NCBI GenBank assembly: GCA_028701555.1 | Contig: JAQVQN010000017.1 | Coordinates: 1 to 13,889 of the forward strand | DNA length: 13,889 nt | Direction of reading: 5' to 3' | Source of the DNA: Kiritimatiellia bacterium | GTDB lineage: Bacteria > Verrucomicrobiota > Kiritimatiellia > RFP12 > UBA1067 | Part shown: positions 1-7,519 of the stretch, piece after piece | How the letters are laid out: every line of letters starts with the position of its first letter | Position numbering within the stretch: position 1 is the stretch's first letter | Made by a program: the position numbers and the translations under genes | The notes under the pieces: generated by a model | Seen by the model: the letters and a program-made list of their open reading frames with translations, nothing else | What the model was told of the DNA's origin: nothing | Database searches by the model: none

Positions 1-20
1 TCGGCAACTTTTTGATTCAT

Positions 21-96
21 GGGGCGGTAGCTCAGTTGGTAGAGCATCACGTTCGCAACGTGGGGGTCAGGAGTTCGAATCTCCTTCGCTCCACCA
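21..96 (+). tRNA. tRNA-Ala (anticodon CGC), CCA encoded
   Basis: A full cloverleaf can be drawn. The acceptor GGGGCGG pairs with TCGCTCC, the D stem is GCTC/GAGC, the anticodon stem TCACG pairs with CGTGG (one U-G pair), and the T stem AGGAG/CTCCT encloses the loop TTCGAAT. The anticodon at 54-56 is CGC, which reads the alanine codon GCG. The third acceptor pair is G3-U70, the classical identity element for alanyl-tRNA synthetase, so two independent features agree on alanine. The 3' CCA (94-96) is encoded in the DNA. The gene's promoter lies outside the window. Confidence 0.97.
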
Positions 97-101
97 TGTG
101 T

Positions 102-137
102 AAAAGGCCGTCGGTAACGGCGGCTTTCTGTTTTTTT
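102..137 (+). terminator. Probable intrinsic terminator of the tRNA gene
   Basis: Six bases after the tRNA CCA, GCCGT (107-111) pairs with ACGGC (117-121) around a 5-base loop. The stem can be extended by AAAG/CTTT across a small GG bulge. A run of seven T (131-137) follows. Position and shape fit a Rho-independent terminator; the T run starts several bases after the stem, so it is not ideal. Confidence 0.65.
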
Positions 138-384
138 AGATTACATAGCTGATGGAGACGTTGTGGTGTTTGCCCATGGCGATCTGGTGCTTGTATACCG
201 CATTGAAGTTGCATCGCACCAACAGCAATCGGTTCGCGCCAGAGGCAAGCGAATTTATACTTTTGGCAATTCAACTTCCGTTCGAACCGGTTATGCCGCA
301 ACGGCGTTTATATGATTGTGCAAACCGACACATAACGACTATCCTTTCAACTTTTAGCACACAGACCTTTCAGGAAAACCAGCC

Positions 385-1221
385 ATGACCATCATCGAAC
401 CGCACATCCACATGCTGTCGCGCACCACCGACGAGTATCAGGCCATGTACCGTGCCGGCATCCGCGCCTGCGTCGAGCCCGCCTTCTGGCTGGGCGTCAA
501 TCGCCGCTATGCGGGCTCGTTCTTCGACGCCTTCAACCTGGCCTTGGAATTCGAAACCGTCCGCGCCGCGCGTTTCGGAATCGACCACTATTGCGCCATC
601 GCCATGAACCCCAAGGAGGCGGACGACCGCGCCCTGGCCGACGAGGTGATCGACGGTCTCGAGCCCTACATCACCCACCCGCGCTGCGTGGCCATGGGCG
701 AGATCGGACTGAACCTAAACACGCCCAACGAGGAACACGCCATGATCCGCCAACTGCGCATGGCCGAGGAGCGCAAGATGCCGGTGATCCTGCACACGCC
801 GCATGTGGACAAGCTGCGCGGCACCCTGCGCATCCTGGAGATCATTAAAGCCGAGGGGTTCACCGTCGAACGCATCGACGTCGACCACAACACCGAGGAG
901 ACGATCAAGCACACGCTGGACTCGGGATGCTACGCCGGCATGACCGTTTACCCATTCTCCAAACTCACTCCGCAGCGGGTCTCGGCCATGGTCAAACAGT
1001 ATGGCCACCAGCGCGTGATAGTCAACGGTTCCGCCGACTGGGGCGTCTCTGACCCGCTCGCGCTGATCAAAGTGGTTGATTTCATGCGCGGCGACGGCCA
1101 CAACGATGCCGTGATCGCCGACCTGGTCTACCACACCGCCATGCGCTTTTACAGCGCCTCGCCAAACTGGCGTCCGGATTTCAATATCGCCCCGGTCGAC
1201 CCCCGCGAATACCAGCGTTGA
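385..1221 (+). CDS. TatD-like metal-dependent hydrolase, EboB-like
   Basis: This 278-residue protein belongs to the amidohydrolase/TatD TIM-barrel superfamily. Visible metal-ligand candidates lie in the expected order: H7-x-H9 in EPHIHM, E106 in MGEIGL, H137 in ILHTPH, H168 in DVDHNT and D218 in SADWG. The EPHIHM start, the EPAFW segment (31-35), HYC..AMNPKEA (68-79) and SADWG..DPL (216-225) recall, from memory, the TatD-like EboB protein of the ebo clusters better than DNase-type TatD. No other ebo gene is visible in the window, so that assignment is inference and the substrate is unknown. No signal peptide is seen, so it is probably cytoplasmic. The ATG has AGGA (372-375) nine bases upstream. 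It is followed after 173 bp by the sialic-acid pair; co-transcription is possible but not shown. Confidence 0.85.
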   Translation: MTIIEPHIHMLSRTTDEYQAMYRAGIRACVEPAFWLGVNRRYAGSFFDAFNLALEFETVRAARFGIDHYCAIAMNPKEADDRALADEVIDGLEPYITHPRCVAMGEIGLNLNTPNEEHAMIRQLRMAEERKMPVILHTPHVDKLRGTLRILEIIKAEGFTVERIDVDHNTEETIKHTLDSGCYAGMTVYPFSKLTPQRVSAMVKQYGHQRVIVNGSADWGVSDPLALIKVVDFMRGDGHNDAVIADLVYHTAMRFYSASPNWRPDFNIAPVDPREYQR

Positions 1222-1290
1222 CCCGTAGACGGCCCGGTGTCCCGAATAATGGGTTACAGCCTATGGTCAAGATATTAGCATCGTAATAAC

Positions 1291-1326
1291 TTGAACGCCA
1301 GAGCCGCTGGGTTTTGCTACACTGCC
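1291..1326 (+). promoter_or_regulatory. Weak candidate promoter before the lyase gene
   Basis: TTGAAC (1291-1296) resembles a -35 box, and an extended -10-like TGCTACACT follows within the 173-bp gap before the aldolase gene. The spacing to TACACT is 21 bases, longer than usual, so this is a weak call. I see no convincing terminator after the TatD-like gene, so read-through from upstream is an alternative. Confidence 0.2.
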
Positions 1327-1394
1327 TCTGATTCAATGCGGGTTCAGTGCGCACCGCCTACGTGCGGGCGCGACATAAAACAGGGAGCAAGGGA

Positions 1395-2309
1395 ATGAGG
1401 CATCTCAGGGGATTGATCGCGGCACCTTTCACGCCGTTCCGCCAGAACGGCGAAGTTGATCTGGAAATGATCGAAAATCTGGCGGTTTCGCTGATAGCTA
1501 ACAAGGTGGCTGGCGCATTCGTCTGCGGCACCACTGGCGAAGGCGTGTCCATGACGGTCGAAGAGCGCATGCGCGTGGCCGAGCGCTGGCAGTCCTGTGC
1601 CGGAGACAAACTGAGCGTCATAGTCCACGTAGGCCACACCGCTCTGGGCGACAGCCGCGTACTGGCTGCGCACGCGCAGAAAATCGGCGCGTCCGCGACA
1701 GGCTGCATGGCGCCCTACCTGTTCAAGCCCTCGCGCGCCGAAGATCTGGCCGATTTTCTGGCCGAGATCGCCGCCGCAGCGCCTGAACTGCCCTTCTACT
1801 ACTATCACATCCCTTGCGTCACCGGCGTTAATGTGCCTGCTTTCGAACTGCTGCGCGCCGCCGCCGAGCGCATACCGAACTTCGCCGGCATCAAGTTCAC
1901 GCACGAGAACCTGATGGATTTCGCGGCTTGCGTCAACTGGGCTGACGGACGCTACGACATCTTGTTCGGCAGGGACGAGATGTTGCTGGCGGGGCTGGCC
2001 ATGGGCGCTCGCGGCGCGATCGGCAGCACCTTCAATTATGCCGCGCCGGTTTACCTGCGGGTTATGGAGGCCTTTGAGCGGGGTGACCTGACCGCCGCAC
2101 GCGCGGAACAGGCGCGCGCCAACGCCATGATTGAAATCCTCTGCCGTTTCGGCGGTATGCCGCCCGCCGGCAAGGGCTTCATGCGTCTGATCGGCCTGGA
2201 CTGCGGCCCGTCGCGCCTGCCCCTGCGTTCACTGACTGAAGAGCAGTTTGTCGAGCTGCGCGACGCATGCGATGCGATCGGCTTCCGGGAGTTCGCCAGC
2301 CGGGCCTGA
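1395..2309 (+). CDS. nanA: N-acetylneuraminate lyase (DapA/NanA family aldolase)
   Basis: This class I aldolase of the dihydrodipicolinate synthase/N-acetylneuraminate lyase family has 304 residues, the usual length. In the family the reaction splits N-acetylneuraminate into pyruvate and N-acetylmannosamine in the cytoplasm. The visible signature is GTTGEG (45-50), the catalytic tyrosine in YHIP (Y137) and the Schiff-base lysine in GIKFT (K167), close to the positions in E. coli NanA. GTTGEG rather than GTTGES and the GIKFTHENL segment favour a lyase over DapA. I chose the ATG at 1395 because it gives the canonical N-terminus RGLIAAPFTPF and has AGGGAG (1382-1387) at good spacing; a GTG at 1347 would add 16 unlikely residues. 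A kelch-symporter fusion starts two bases after the stop, which strongly supports a sialic-acid role. A different 2-keto acid substrate cannot be excluded. Confidence 0.88.
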   Translation: MRHLRGLIAAPFTPFRQNGEVDLEMIENLAVSLIANKVAGAFVCGTTGEGVSMTVEERMRVAERWQSCAGDKLSVIVHVGHTALGDSRVLAAHAQKIGASATGCMAPYLFKPSRAEDLADFLAEIAAAAPELPFYYYHIPCVTGVNVPAFELLRAAAERIPNFAGIKFTHENLMDFAACVNWADGRYDILFGRDEMLLAGLAMGARGAIGSTFNYAAPVYLRVMEAFERGDLTAARAEQARANAMIEILCRFGGMPPAGKGFMRLIGLDCGPSRLPLRSLTEEQFVELRDACDAIGFREFASRA

Positions 2310-2311
2310 AC

Positions 2312-4912
2312 ATGAAACGCATGATCAAACTACCTGTGTGCTCGGCTCTGGCCGTCTTGTTCGGAACACTTTGCAGCGCCGAGACCGGCGGCACCTTGGA
2401 GTGGGGCGAGCTGCCGCCCCTGCCGGACAGTCTGGGCGTGGCCGGGCCTTTCGCGGGCATCAGCGGCGGCGCGCTGATCGTAGCAGGCGGTGCCAATTTT
2501 CCCGAGCCGGTCTGGGAAACCCGCAAGGTCTGGCATGACAAGGTTTATGTCTTCGAACCGGACTCCAACGGCACGGGCGGCGTTTGGTCAGTGGCAGGGA
2601 GTCTGCCGCGGCCGCTCGCCTACGGCATGTCGGTAAGCTACGGCGGCGCTCTGATCTGCATGGGTGGCGAAGACGGACAGCGCGTTTATGACGATGTTTT
2701 CACGCTGCGCTGGTCTGCTTCCGAGCGCACGTTGCGGAGCGAGCCACTGCCGCGGCTGCCGCAGCCTTGCGCATTCGGTCAAGCGGCACTTCTAGGCTCC
2801 GCAGTTTATGTGGCAGGAGGGCAGGGCGGCGCCAACATCGAGACGGCACAGAAGAACTTCTGGAGGCTCGAACTGGCGCGCAAGGACAGCGGAGGGCCAG
2901 CTTGGGAGAAGCTCGAGGCCTGGCCTGGGCCGGAACGCGTGCTGCCTGTAATGGCTGCCCAGAACGCAGGCAACGACCAGTGCGTGTATGTCATGAGCGG
3001 ACGGCGCATGACGGACGGCGGTATCGAGTTTCTAGCAGACGCTTATGAATTCAACCCGCGCAAAAACGTTGACCGCCGCTCTGGCACGTCCTGGCGGCGA
3101 GTGCCAGACCTGCCTGCCTGCGTAATGGCGGGCACTGCCGCCGCAGTCGGCCAGGCGCACATCTTCGTGTTCGGCGGTGCCGATGGCTCACTGTTCGCGC
3201 ACACCGACGAACTCAAAGACAGGCACCCGGGATTCCCCAAACGAACCTACGCCTACCATACGATCACCGAAACGTGGATTGACGCGGGGCCGAGTCCGCT
3301 CAACCAGGTGACAACTGTGGCCGTACCCTGGAACGGTCGGGTCATCATACCTTCCGGCGAGATCCGTCCGCGCGTGCGAACGCCGCGAATCACAGTGGCT
3401 GCACCCCGTGTCCGTGCGGTGCGTTTTGGACTTTTGAACTACGCCACGCTAGTGATCTATCTCGCTGTGATGGTCGGCATCGGGGCCTACTTCGCGCGCG
3501 GCAACAAAAATACCGACGACTTCTTCCGCGGCGGACAGAACATCCCTTGGTGGGCCGCCGGATGCAGCATCTTCGCAACCATGCTCTCGTCCATCACCTT
3601 CCTGGCCCTGCCTGCGGTGGCCTTCAAAACCGATTGGACCACCTGGGTGATGAACTGGATGGTTCCGGTCGTGGCGATTTTCGTAGTCTGGAAAGTGCTG
3701 CCCTTCTTCCGCCAGATCGACGCCACCAGCGCTTATGAATATTTGGAAAAACGCTTCGGCTACGCCACGCGCGCCATGGGCAGCCTGCTCTTCGGACTCT
3801 TCCAGATCGGGCGTATGGGCGTGGTGCTCTACCTGCCCGCGCTGGCCATGCAGGCGGTCACCGGACTCTCGCCCGTCACCTGCATCCTGAGCATGGGTCT
3901 GATCGCCATCGTCTACTCAGCCATGGGCGGTATCGAGGCTGTGATCTGGACCGACACCGTGCAGACCTTCGTCCTGCTGGGCGGGGCACTGCTAAGCGTG
4001 ATCCTGATAGTCTGCAGCGTCGAGGGCGGCGCGGCGGCATGCCTGTCGACCGCGTTGCAGTCAAACAAGTTTCATTTGCTGGACTGGGACTTCAGCGCTA
4101 CCAGCTATATGGTGCCCACGGCCTGGGTGATCTTGTCCGGCGCCTTGTTTCAAAACCTCGCCAGCTACACCTCGGATCAGGCTGTGATTCAGCGCTACAT
4201 GACCACCGACACGCAGAAAAATGCCGTTCGCGCAATTATGACCAACGGTCTGATGGCCGTGCCAGCGAGTTTGCTATTCTTTGCTGTGGGCACTGCCTTG
4301 TTCGTTTACTATCGCCACCACCCGCTTGAAATCGACCCCGCTTTCAAGGCTGATGCGGTTTTCCCGATGTTCATCGCCACCCGCATGCCGCCGGTGGCGG
4401 CCGGTCTGGTCGTGGCCGGCGTTTTCGCGGCAGCGCAATCGACGCTCTCGACCAGTCTCAACTCGCTGGCAACCACGCTGATTACGGATTTCGCCCGCCC
4501 GCTCCGTCTCTGCCGCACTGAAAGCGCCTACCTTTGGCTGGCGCGCGGCCTGACCGTCCTGCTGGGACTGGTCGGCACGGGCACCGCCGTCATGTTCGTG
4601 CTGACCGATGTCTTCGACATTTACAGCGCCTACATTACCATCCTCGGCATGTTCATGGGGCTGCTGTGCGGCATCTTCATGCTGGGCATGTTCACTCGGC
4701 GAGCCAACTCGGCCGGATGCTTGGCCGGGGCTGCTATCACCGCCTGCCTCACGCTCTGGATATACTTCCGTTCCGGGTGGGGTGTCCACGGCTACCTGTA
4801 TCCCGCTATCAGCGTGCCGGTCTGCGCCACACTAGGTTACCTGCTGAGCCTGCCGGGCGGCATCGGCAAAAAGAATCTATGCGGCTTGACCGTTCACACT
4901 CTGGACAAATAA
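2312..4912 (+). CDS. Kelch mutarotase-like domain fused to sodium:solute symporter (putative sialic acid transporter)
   Basis: This 866-residue protein has three parts. A signal peptide-like segment (1-23, basic start then hydrophobic, ending CSA) is followed by a kelch propeller at about 28-365, with repeating Gly-Gly or Ser-Gly turns near 59, 118, 169, 229, 288 and 348. A sodium:solute symporter (SSS) domain runs from about 375 to 855, with many membrane helices, the segment TDDFFRGGQNIPWWAAG (401-417), ATMLSSITF (422-430) and a later SxxST sodium-site-like stretch near 710-725. The propeller resembles NanM-type or cyclically permuted mutarotases, which interconvert sialic acid anomers. The expected topology puts it outside the membrane, beside the transporter entrance. 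The start at 2312 gives a clean signal peptide; the in-frame ATG at 2267 would add 15 residues inside the lyase gene. The two-base gap after the nanA stop implies translational coupling. Substrate assignment as sialic acid is inference from domain type and neighbour. Confidence 0.88.
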   Translation: MKRMIKLPVCSALAVLFGTLCSAETGGTLEWGELPPLPDSLGVAGPFAGISGGALIVAGGANFPEPVWETRKVWHDKVYVFEPDSNGTGGVWSVAGSLPRPLAYGMSVSYGGALICMGGEDGQRVYDDVFTLRWSASERTLRSEPLPRLPQPCAFGQAALLGSAVYVAGGQGGANIETAQKNFWRLELARKDSGGPAWEKLEAWPGPERVLPVMAAQNAGNDQCVYVMSGRRMTDGGIEFLADAYEFNPRKNVDRRSGTSWRRVPDLPACVMAGTAAAVGQAHIFVFGGADGSLFAHTDELKDRHPGFPKRTYAYHTITETWIDAGPSPLNQVTTVAVPWNGRVIIPSGEIRPRVRTPRITVAAPRVRAVRFGLLNYATLVIYLAVMVGIGAYFARGNKNTDDFFRGGQNIPWWAAGCSIFATMLSSITFLALPAVAFKTDWTTWVMNWMVPVVAIFVVWKVLPFFRQIDATSAYEYLEKRFGYATRAMGSLLFGLFQIGRMGVVLYLPALAMQAVTGLSPVTCILSMGLIAIVYSAMGGIEAVIWTDTVQTFVLLGGALLSVILIVCSVEGGAAACLSTALQSNKFHLLDWDFSATSYMVPTAWVILSGALFQNLASYTSDQAVIQRYMTTDTQKNAVRAIMTNGLMAVPASLLFFAVGTALFVYYRHHPLEIDPAFKADAVFPMFIATRMPPVAAGLVVAGVFAAAQSTLSTSLNSLATTLITDFARPLRLCRTESAYLWLARGLTVLLGLVGTGTAVMFVLTDVFDIYSAYITILGMFMGLLCGIFMLGMFTRRANSAGCLAGAAITACLTLWIYFRSGWGVHGYLYPAISVPVCATLGYLLSLPGGIGKKNLCGLTVHTLDK

Positions 4913-4941
4913 AGCGCTTGTTAACATCCCTGAAGCCAGAC

Positions 4942-5010
4942 TCCTGAATCCTCGGTGCGATGCAATGAAATGAAATCGTGCCCCGAACCGCGGCAATTTA
5001 TGATTCAGGA
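4942..5010. other. Nested inverted repeats in the intergenic region after the symporter
   Basis: TCCTGAATC (4942-4950) is an exact inverted copy of GATTCAGGA (5002-5010). Inside this arm, GGTGCGAT (4954-4961) can pair with ATCGTGCC (4975-4982) with two G-U pairs around a 13-base loop. No T run directly follows either stem, so a plain intrinsic terminator is not well supported. It may be the structured 3' end of the symporter transcript, a processing site or a protein-binding site. The whole 4913-5131 gap contains no credible gene. Confidence 0.45.
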
Positions 5011-5056
5011 TTGACTTTGTTTCGGCCAACCTTCAGAGTTATACCTGACCGTGCGG

Positions 5057-5087
5057 TTGATAGACTGGTGGCGTGTTGCCATATAAC
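5057..5087 (+). promoter_or_regulatory. Candidate promoter for the small lysine-rich genes
   Basis: TTGATA (5057-5062) and TATAAC (5082-5087) are spaced 19 bases apart, about 45 bases before the first small gene. An inverted repeat ATAAC-A-GTTAT (5083-5093) overlaps the -10 box and the expected start site. Both boxes match consensus reasonably but the spacer is long. Confidence 0.35.
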
Positions 5088-5131
5088 AGTTATTAACCGC
5101 CAGAAAACTTTTATATTCAGGAGGTACAGAT

Positions 5132-5233
5132 ATGGGTGATTACGGGAAAAGAGATAGTCGCAAGGAAGAATTGAAGAAGCCTAAGCTGACACCCAAAGAA
5201 AAGCGCAAGGCTAAGCGGGAAAAGAAAAAATGA
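5132..5233 (+). CDS. Small lysine-rich basic protein (33 aa), unknown function
   Basis: This 33-residue ORF starts MGDYGKRDSRKEE and ends KRKAKREKKK. About half of the residues are Lys or Arg; it has no hydrophobic segment and no cysteine. It is almost certainly soluble, probably unstructured or a single helix, and suited to contact nucleic acid or ribosomes (inference). The main evidence that it is real is a perfect AGGAGG (5119-5124) seven bases before the ATG. A second gene of the same style follows after 36 bp, with its own strong ribosome site and the same MGD start. The protein recalls short Lys-rich hypothetical proteins I have seen in other bacteria, but I cannot verify a family here. 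It is not homologous in sequence to its larger neighbours. Confidence 0.72.
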   Translation: MGDYGKRDSRKEELKKPKLTPKEKRKAKREKKK

Positions 5234-5269
5234 ACGGGCCATCTGACATAACCAAAAAGGAGCACTGCC

Positions 5270-5383
5270 ATGGGCGACAAAAAAGGCAAGAAGCAGAAGG
5301 CGAAAGAGCATAAGCAGAGTGAGGCCAAACACGCGCTGGCTGACAAGCAGAAGCAGGACAAGCAGAAACCGCGGTCCGTTTAA
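5270..5383 (+). CDS. Small lysine- and glutamine-rich basic protein (37 aa), unknown function
   Basis: This 37-residue ORF starts MGDKKGKKQKAKE and contains DKQKQDKQK near the end. It is strongly basic and hydrophilic, rich in Lys, Gln and Ala, without membrane segment or cysteine. AAGGAG (5257-5262) lies seven bases before the ATG, an excellent ribosome site. It follows the 33-residue gene by 36 bp on the same strand and shares the MGD...K-rich style, so the two probably form one transcript and may be distant relatives or partners. No known function is recognised. Low sequence complexity is the main caution. It ends 43 bp before the converging TonB receptor gene, and that gap shows no convincing terminator. 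Confidence 0.7.
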   Translation: MGDKKGKKQKAKEHKQSEAKHALADKQKQDKQKPRSV

Positions 5384-5426
5384 GCTTTAGGTCTGTTCGC
5401 GGCAATAACTGCGGCCACGGTCGCGC

Positions 5427-7508
5427 TCAGAAGCGGTATTCAGCCGAAAGGATAAAGTTGCGACCGGGCTCGTTGCTGCCGGAACCGTGGATACGGTAAT
5501 CTTTGTCGAAAAAGTTTTCGACAGCAGCCACGACAGACAGGTTTTCTTTCATCTTCCAGCCGCAGCGCAGGTCAGCTACGGCGTAACCCGGGGTTCCTCC
5601 GGGCGGAATGCGCTGTGTGTCGGTCTTGTCAGAGGCGGTCAGGCGGTCTTCCTTGTCTGTAACGCGTCCGCAGGCTTCAGCCCAGAGCCTGCGGCTGTCG
5701 CTCTCCCAACGCAAAGCTGTGTAGAACGTCATGGGCATGGTGCGAACCGGCTCGTTGACCTTGACACCGCTGGCGTCATGGTAATCGGTATAGCCCTCCA
5801 TCCAGGTGAAGCCCGAGCGCGACAGCCAATGGCGACCGAGGCGCACCGCCAGCTCGCTTTCAAAACCGTGAACGTAGCCGTCGCCGCCATTGACCTTGGT
5901 ATACTCGTTGGCGTTGACGGCGGTTCTGATAATCATGTCTTGGATGCGCGTGTGGAAATAGGCCGCGTGCCACATTACCGGTCCGGAGGTCAAACGCGTT
6001 CCCAGCTCGCCGCTCAGATATTTCTCGGGATCCAAACCAGTGGCGGGCGTTTCGACATCGGAGCTGCGGCTGACGTCGAAGCGTGTCAGATCGGAGAGAT
6101 TCGGAGCGCGAAAGGCTTGCGACAAGGAAGCGTATACCAGCCATTCGTCCCGGATCAGGTGGTAGGCCAGCCGCAGGTGTCCCGAAAAGTCATACCAGTC
6201 CTCGCGCATGGCGGCGGGAGTGTGCGGCGAGGTCTCAAAGTTTTCATAGCGCCCGATGTCGGCATAGGCATAGGTGGCGCGGCCGCCCGCGGTCAGATCC
6301 CAGCGTTCGGCCAGCTTGATGCGGTTCTGCAGATATAACGCGGCTGTATGGTAGAAGCTATTGTCCGCCACCGGCCCTTGGATACCAGGCGCGTTCGGCG
6401 AACCGTCGGCCTTGTACTTGCGGCGGAAACTATCGATGCCATCGCGCGCGTACTCCGCACCGTAGGCCCAGGTACCGTAGTTGCTCTCTTTTAAGAAGTC
6501 AGCGCTTAACCCCCAGGTCTGCACTTCGAATCCGTCCTCAGTGCGGCTGCGGTCTTTTTTGGCTACGCGCTTGGTCTCCTCCTGTTGCTGAAGATAGAGC
6601 GTGGTATGCATCTCATCGTAAAACAATGTGGGCTCGCGGTCGATAAAGCGCAGGTAAGTGAGTGTCCGGTCATGATCGAAGACATGGTACGGTTCATTGC
6701 CGATCGTCGTGCCATTCCAGTCAATGCCGTAAGGTGTGCGGTGAGTGCGCCAGACATCGTCTTGGCTGACCGAGTAATGCGCGAACACCAGCTCGCGGTC
6801 GCCGCGCAGGGCGACGCGCACCTTGGCATCGAAATCCAGCTCGTCATAACCGGTTTTACGCTGACGGCCGACATGCCTGCCGCCTTCAAGGTCTCCGAAA
6901 TGTTTGTAACTGAACCCGAAAAGCCCGGACCAGGCTTGGCTGCCATACTCGCCTTCGGCACGGGTCATCGCCGAGCGCTCGGCTGAGGCAACGCGCGCGG
7001 CCAGGCGTCCGCCCCACACATCCGCGCCACCCTCCGGCGCGTACTCCGGCATGCGCGTGAAGGCCTGCACGGTGCCGCCGACCGCGTCTGAGCCGTACAA
7101 GGCCGAGCCCGGCCCTTTCAGCAGTTCCACAGACTCCAGCGAGAGGTGGTCGACGGTGTTCCAGTACTGGTTGGCGCCTTCGCGGAAAACCGGCGAGTTG
7201 AGACGTATGCCGTCGACCAGCATCAGGGTGCGGAATCCGGTAAAGCCGCGGATGAAGGGCGAGCCTTGTCCGTAGGAGGTTTTCTGCACCAGCACACCGG
7301 TAGTCATGTCTAGTGCCTCAGGCAAAGTTCGGACTTGGCCCTCGTGCAGTTCGTCGGCGGTGATCGCGGTTGCGGAGGCGGCCAGTGTGTTGACAGGCTC
7401 AGCCAGACGCGAGGCCGTAACGATGAGCGGCGGCAGGTTAGTCGCCCCGTTCGCCGCCAGCGCAACACCGAACATCGCAAATGCCAGCATCAGATCTTTT
7501 TGATTCAT
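5427..7508 (-). CDS. TonB-dependent outer-membrane receptor
   Basis: This 693-residue outer-membrane receptor imports a scarce ligand using TonB energy. A signal peptide lies at about 1-21, followed by a possible TonB box (LIVTAS, 28-33). The plug domain (about 40-150) carries the hallmark stretches PFIRGFTGFRTLMLVDGIRL (84-103) and VELLKGPGSALYGSDAVGG (127-145). A long beta-barrel follows and ends in a C-terminal phenylalanine (SAEYRF), as needed for barrel insertion. The length fits the BtuB/CirA/haem-receptor size class, but the ligand cannot be named from sequence. No cobalamin-riboswitch B12 box was seen in its leader. The start at 7508 has no Shine-Dalgarno, only an A-rich stretch right after a hairpin, so translation may be unusual. 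The gene diverges from the Gfo/Idh/MocA oxidoreductase. Confidence 0.95.
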   Translation of the reverse strand: MNQKDLMLAFAMFGVALAANGATNLPPLIVTASRLAEPVNTLAASATAITADELHEGQVRTLPEALDMTTGVLVQKTSYGQGSPFIRGFTGFRTLMLVDGIRLNSPVFREGANQYWNTVDHLSLESVELLKGPGSALYGSDAVGGTVQAFTRMPEYAPEGGADVWGGRLAARVASAERSAMTRAEGEYGSQAWSGLFGFSYKHFGDLEGGRHVGRQRKTGYDELDFDAKVRVALRGDRELVFAHYSVSQDDVWRTHRTPYGIDWNGTTIGNEPYHVFDHDRTLTYLRFIDREPTLFYDEMHTTLYLQQQEETKRVAKKDRSRTEDGFEVQTWGLSADFLKESNYGTWAYGAEYARDGIDSFRRKYKADGSPNAPGIQGPVADNSFYHTAALYLQNRIKLAERWDLTAGGRATYAYADIGRYENFETSPHTPAAMREDWYDFSGHLRLAYHLIRDEWLVYASLSQAFRAPNLSDLTRFDVSRSSDVETPATGLDPEKYLSGELGTRLTSGPVMWHAAYFHTRIQDMIIRTAVNANEYTKVNGGDGYVHGFESELAVRLGRHWLSRSGFTWMEGYTDYHDASGVKVNEPVRTMPMTFYTALRWESDSRRLWAEACGRVTDKEDRLTASDKTDTQRIPPGGTPGYAVADLRCGWKMKENLSVVAAVENFFDKDYRIHGSGSNEPGRNFILSAEYRF

Positions 7509-7519
7509 GTTTTTTTAAA

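Noticed and set aside
8..21. TTTTTGATTCATG shared with the TonB receptor start region near 7498-7510
   Set aside because: A 13-bp AT-rich match with no shared context is best explained by chance.
47..301. Leftward 84-residue ORF ending in an RRRFELLTPTLRT-like tail
   Set aside because: It is the well-known spurious reading of the antisense strand of a tRNA gene; it overlaps the tRNA-Ala and has no other support.
152..388. Rightward 78-residue ORF between the tRNA and the TatD-like gene
   Set aside because: No ribosome site, no recognisable motif, and it runs into the start of the real gene. The 138-384 gap shows nothing firm; a weak TTGTGC/TATCCT pair at 316-345 was too poor to call.
1347..1394. 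GTG start for the lyase gene
   Set aside because: It lacks a ribosome site and adds 16 residues absent from the family; the ATG at 1395 has a good site and a canonical N-terminus.
2267..2311. Upstream start for the kelch-symporter gene inside the lyase gene
   Set aside because: It would put 15 unrelated residues before a clean signal peptide; the ATG at 2312 is better.
5117..5405. Overlapping leftward hydrophobic ORFs rich in Leu, Phe and Ser
   Set aside because: They are antisense to the Lys-rich small genes, where AAG/AAA codons read back as Leu/Phe; no ribosome site or conserved feature.
5487..6338. Rightward 283-residue ORF opposite the TonB receptor
   Set aside because: The leftward frame is an intact receptor barrel; the opposite frame is a GC-driven open frame without motifs.
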